Below, in pieces: positions 14,696 through 16,131 of a stretch of DNA of 16,131 nt. Below the pieces are notes generated by a model. That model did no database searches, had not been told where the DNA came from, and worked only from the letters and a program-made list of their open reading frames with translations. The stretch's first letter is position 1. Every line of letters begins with the position of its first letter. Position numbers and translations under genes: made by a program. The stretch comes from Thioalkalivibrio sp. (GTDB lineage: Bacteria > Pseudomonadota > Gammaproteobacteria > Ectothiorhodospirales > Ectothiorhodospiraceae): the NCBI GenBank assembly GCA_003550945.1, contig PULL01000099.1:1-16131 (forward strand), given 5' to 3'.

Positions 14696-15685
14696 ATGAT
14701 TCAGGGAATCAGGAAAGGCGCAGCCCTGGCCATCAACAAGTCGGCGGTGATCAACGATCCCAGCAGCTTCGAGAAGATGTCGAAGATCGGCCCTAAAGTC
14801 TGCCTGACCACCGCGAACGAACCCGGCTTTCTCGGGTTCCATGCGTTTCTGCAAACCGGGACGCACCCGCTGGCCGGGCGCTACGGCGCCGCGCAAGTGG
14901 TGACCGCGGACAGCCTGGAGGCGGTGATGGAGTCGCCGACCAATCTCAGGCTCAATCCACTCAACCTCTGGCAATACACGATCTGGGAGGACGCCGAAGC
15001 GCACGAACGCATGCACTACGAGCAGTTCGACCGGATCTTTGAGCTCTGCGGCGGCTGCCTCGACATGGTGGTCGATGGCCCCAGCGAACCGGTCTACACC
15101 ATTGTCGAGGCCGACATGCCACGACTGGTCGGGCTCACGGATGTCCCGCAGGTGATGGGCGCCGCATTCGCGCAGCAGAAACCGGTTCCGAAGGTCCGCC
15201 TCGCGATGAAGCGACTGGTCGCGCTCGGAGAGCATTTCGTGCTCGAGGGCAAGGAGGAGGCCTTTCTCGAAGGCGCGATCCGCACCCTCGAGATGCTGAA
15301 GGAGAGCGCGCCGGGGATGATCGGCTGGATGATCCTGGAGAAGCAGGGCGAATCAGCCCTGAGCACCTTCCAGCTTTCGCCACCGGCATTCTGGGAATCG
15401 ATGCAGACGCTTGGCGCCAACCCGCCGAAGTCGCGTCGGACCAACTACGGGGAATTCGGCAAGGACTACACGGGACCGCCGATCCCCAGCAGCGGGCCGA
15501 AGGAGTACCTGGTGCACATGGAGTGGGAGAGCCCCGACGCGCTGACCTTCGGTCTGGCGCTGACCGGCGTCAATCCGGAACTGCGGAAGATCCATGACGA
15601 CGGCGTGCTCGCACATCTGGCCCGCCTGCCACCCTACTACCGGATTTTCGCCCCGGCGATGGAGGACATGGTCTTCTTCCACTGA
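14696..15685 (+). CDS. sor: Sulfur oxygenase reductase (SOR)
   Basis: This is a 329-aa soluble cytoplasmic enzyme that uses elemental sulfur and O2 to give sulfite, thiosulfate and sulfide, without external cofactors. Key positions match the Acidianus ambivalens enzyme: Cys36 in PKVCLTTANEPGFLGF (persulfide Cys31 there), His103 and His107 in AHERMH plus Glu131 in SEPVYTIV (iron ligands H86, H90, E114), and Cys118/Cys121 in ELCGGCLD (C101, C104). Spacings within the iron site are identical. The second half repeats the ferredoxin-like module, with LVALGEH, RTLEMLK, YLVHMEWESPDALTFG and the end PYYRIFAP. Relative to the archaeal enzyme it has about 12 extra residues before the iron site (residues ~65-90), an extra loop around residues 245-265 and a shorter C-terminus. 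ATG 14696 follows GGAGG at ideal spacing; an upstream in-frame ATG at 14657 is unsupported. No signal peptide. SOR enzymes usually form 24-subunit hollow spheres. Confidence 0.97.
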   Translation: MIQGIRKGAALAINKSAVINDPSSFEKMSKIGPKVCLTTANEPGFLGFHAFLQTGTHPLAGRYGAAQVVTADSLEAVMESPTNLRLNPLNLWQYTIWEDAEAHERMHYEQFDRIFELCGGCLDMVVDGPSEPVYTIVEADMPRLVGLTDVPQVMGAAFAQQKPVPKVRLAMKRLVALGEHFVLEGKEEAFLEGAIRTLEMLKESAPGMIGWMILEKQGESALSTFQLSPPAFWESMQTLGANPPKSRRTNYGEFGKDYTGPPIPSSGPKEYLVHMEWESPDALTFGLALTGVNPELRKIHDDGVLAHLARLPPYYRIFAPAMEDMVFFH

Positions 15686-15701
15686 CGTCGACGCGCGTCG
15701 C

Positions 15702-15731
15702 GGGCCGGCCGCTGGAATCGGCGACCGGCCC
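15702..15731. terminator. GC-rich hairpin downstream of sor
   Basis: GGGCCGG (15702-15708) pairs perfectly with CCGGCCC (15725-15731), with a possible inner CCG/CGG pairing in the 16-nt loop, 17 nt after the sor stop codon. There is no T-run. It may stabilise the sor mRNA 3' end or help termination. Confidence 0.4.
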
Positions 15732-15844
15732 CGCCGCGTTGCGCAACCCGGTCGATGCGCGCCGCAAAACGCGGGCCGTGGAGCGAAGCGTTCTGATCGC
15801 GCCCCCAGCGAACGATTCGTGACGTCCGGCGCATGCCGCGGCAC

Positions 15845-15850
15845 TATGAT
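15845..15850 (+). promoter_or_regulatory. -10 box (TATGAT) upstream of the glycosylase gene
   Basis: TATGAT matches the -10 consensus at 5 of 6 positions, 36 nt before the glycosylase start. No clear -35 hexamer is present. A tandem GATCGAAGG repeat (15861-15869 and 15872-15880) lies between it and the start codon; the second copy includes the AAGGAG ribosome-binding site. Confidence 0.45.
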
Positions 15851-15860
15851 GCTCTTTCGC

Positions 15861-15880
15861 GATCGAAGGGCGATCGAAGG
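15861..15880 (+). repeat. Tandem GATCGAAGG repeat, 11-bp period
   Basis: GATCGAAGG occurs twice with an 11-bp period in the 5' leader of the glycosylase gene. The second copy contributes the Shine-Dalgarno sequence at good distance to the ATG at 15887; the first duplicates it too far upstream to serve. Confidence 0.5.
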
Positions 15881-15886
15881 AGCACG

Positions 15887-16131
15887 ATGGCAACGCCCGA
15901 GTACTGGGAACGCGCCTGCGCTGAACTTTCCGCGGACGATCCGGTGATGGCCGCGCTGATTGAGCGCTACCCGGGCGTGGTACTGACCACGCGTGGCGAT
16001 CCATTCCAGACGCTGGCGCGGGCGATCGTCGGGCAGCAGATCTCGGTGAAGGCGGCCGACAGCGTCTGGTCCCGGTTCGCCGGCTTCGTGCAGACGGTTC
16101 AGCCGGAACGCGTCACGGGGCTCGGGCTCGA
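15887..16131 (+). CDS. AlkA-type DNA-3-methyladenine glycosylase (partial, 5' end only)
   Basis: The first 81 residues of a base-excision-repair DNA glycosylase are present before the right edge. The segment DPFQTLARAIVGQQISVKAA (about residues 38-57) is the characteristic start of the helical HhH-GPD domain in the DNA-3-methyladenine glycosylase II group. The N-terminal TBP-like domain of E. coli AlkA is absent, so this is the short form common in bacteria. The helix-hairpin-helix and the catalytic Asp lie beyond the window. ATG 15887 has AAGGAG at ideal spacing. It removes alkylated purines from DNA; no connection to sor is implied, as the intervening 201 bp contains its own -10 box. Confidence 0.88.
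   Translation, partial: MATPEYWERACAELSADDPVMAALIERYPGVVLTTRGDPFQTLARAIVGQQISVKAADSVWSRFAGFVQTVQPERVTGLGL

Noticed and set aside
13715..15235. Minus-strand open frame of 506 codons across the permease and sor genes
   Set aside because: It is antisense to two clearly recognised genes and its product is His/Gln/Arg-rich with no domain pattern.
15738..15747. GTTGCGCAAC palindrome downstream of sor
   Set aside because: A 10-bp palindrome in a very GC-rich stretch is expected by chance, and there is no partner signal near it.

Overview
The window looks like chromosomal DNA from a GC-rich gammaproteobacterial sulfur oxidiser. The best clue is a complete sulfur oxygenase reductase gene (sor, 14696-15685) with the full iron-site and cysteine set. 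Together with the strongly GC-biased codon use and the rest of the gene content, it points to a haloalkaliphilic chemolithotroph of the Thioalkalivibrio/Ectothiorhodospiraceae type. The genus assignment is an inference from family knowledge, not a database match.

Layout. (1) 1-1498, minus strand: a small DUF861-type cupin gene followed by a membrane-anchored alpha/beta-hydrolase gene that runs off the left edge. (2) 1499-1822: a 324-bp non-coding stretch with a perfect 8-bp inverted repeat just upstream of the cupin gene. (3) 1823-5836, plus strand: a 77-aa HMA-fold protein without the metal-binding CxxC, a DUF4126 membrane protein, and a long AsmA/TamB-like envelope protein. (4) 5837-6234: a 398-bp non-coding stretch, richer in A+T. 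It contains a near copy of a 23-bp sequence also found at 2062, inverted ends about 240 bp apart, a long palindrome and a consensus -10 box. (5) 6235-7656, plus strand: a signalling protein joining a cyclic-nucleotide-binding-like domain to an HDOD domain. (6) 7738-9428, minus strand: a translationally coupled sufS-sufU pair for Fe-S cluster assembly. (7) 9641-10474, plus strand: a RibD-C/dihydrofolate-reductase-like pyrimidine reductase. (8) 10549-10866, minus strand: a small three-helix membrane protein. (9) 11112-15685, plus strand: a membrane-anchored phospholipase-D-like protein, an SLC13-type transporter with two TrkA-C domains, and sor. (10) 15887 to the right edge: the start of an AlkA-type DNA glycosylase.

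How the parts may fit together. SOR converts cytoplasmic sulfur to sulfite, thiosulfate and sulfide. The SLC13/SLT-type permease 150 bp upstream on the same strand is a plausible partner for moving sulfate or a related oxyanion. SufS/SufU mobilise cysteine sulfur for Fe-S clusters. The other genes are housekeeping or envelope functions with no evident link to sulfur metabolism. Both convergent gene junctions (7657-7737 and 10475-10548) hold strong hairpins suited to two-way termination. Three genes show a -10-like box 7-8 nt before a start codon that lacks a Shine-Dalgarno sequence, which suggests leaderless mRNAs. I see no CRISPR array, tRNA, rRNA, intact transposase or prophage.
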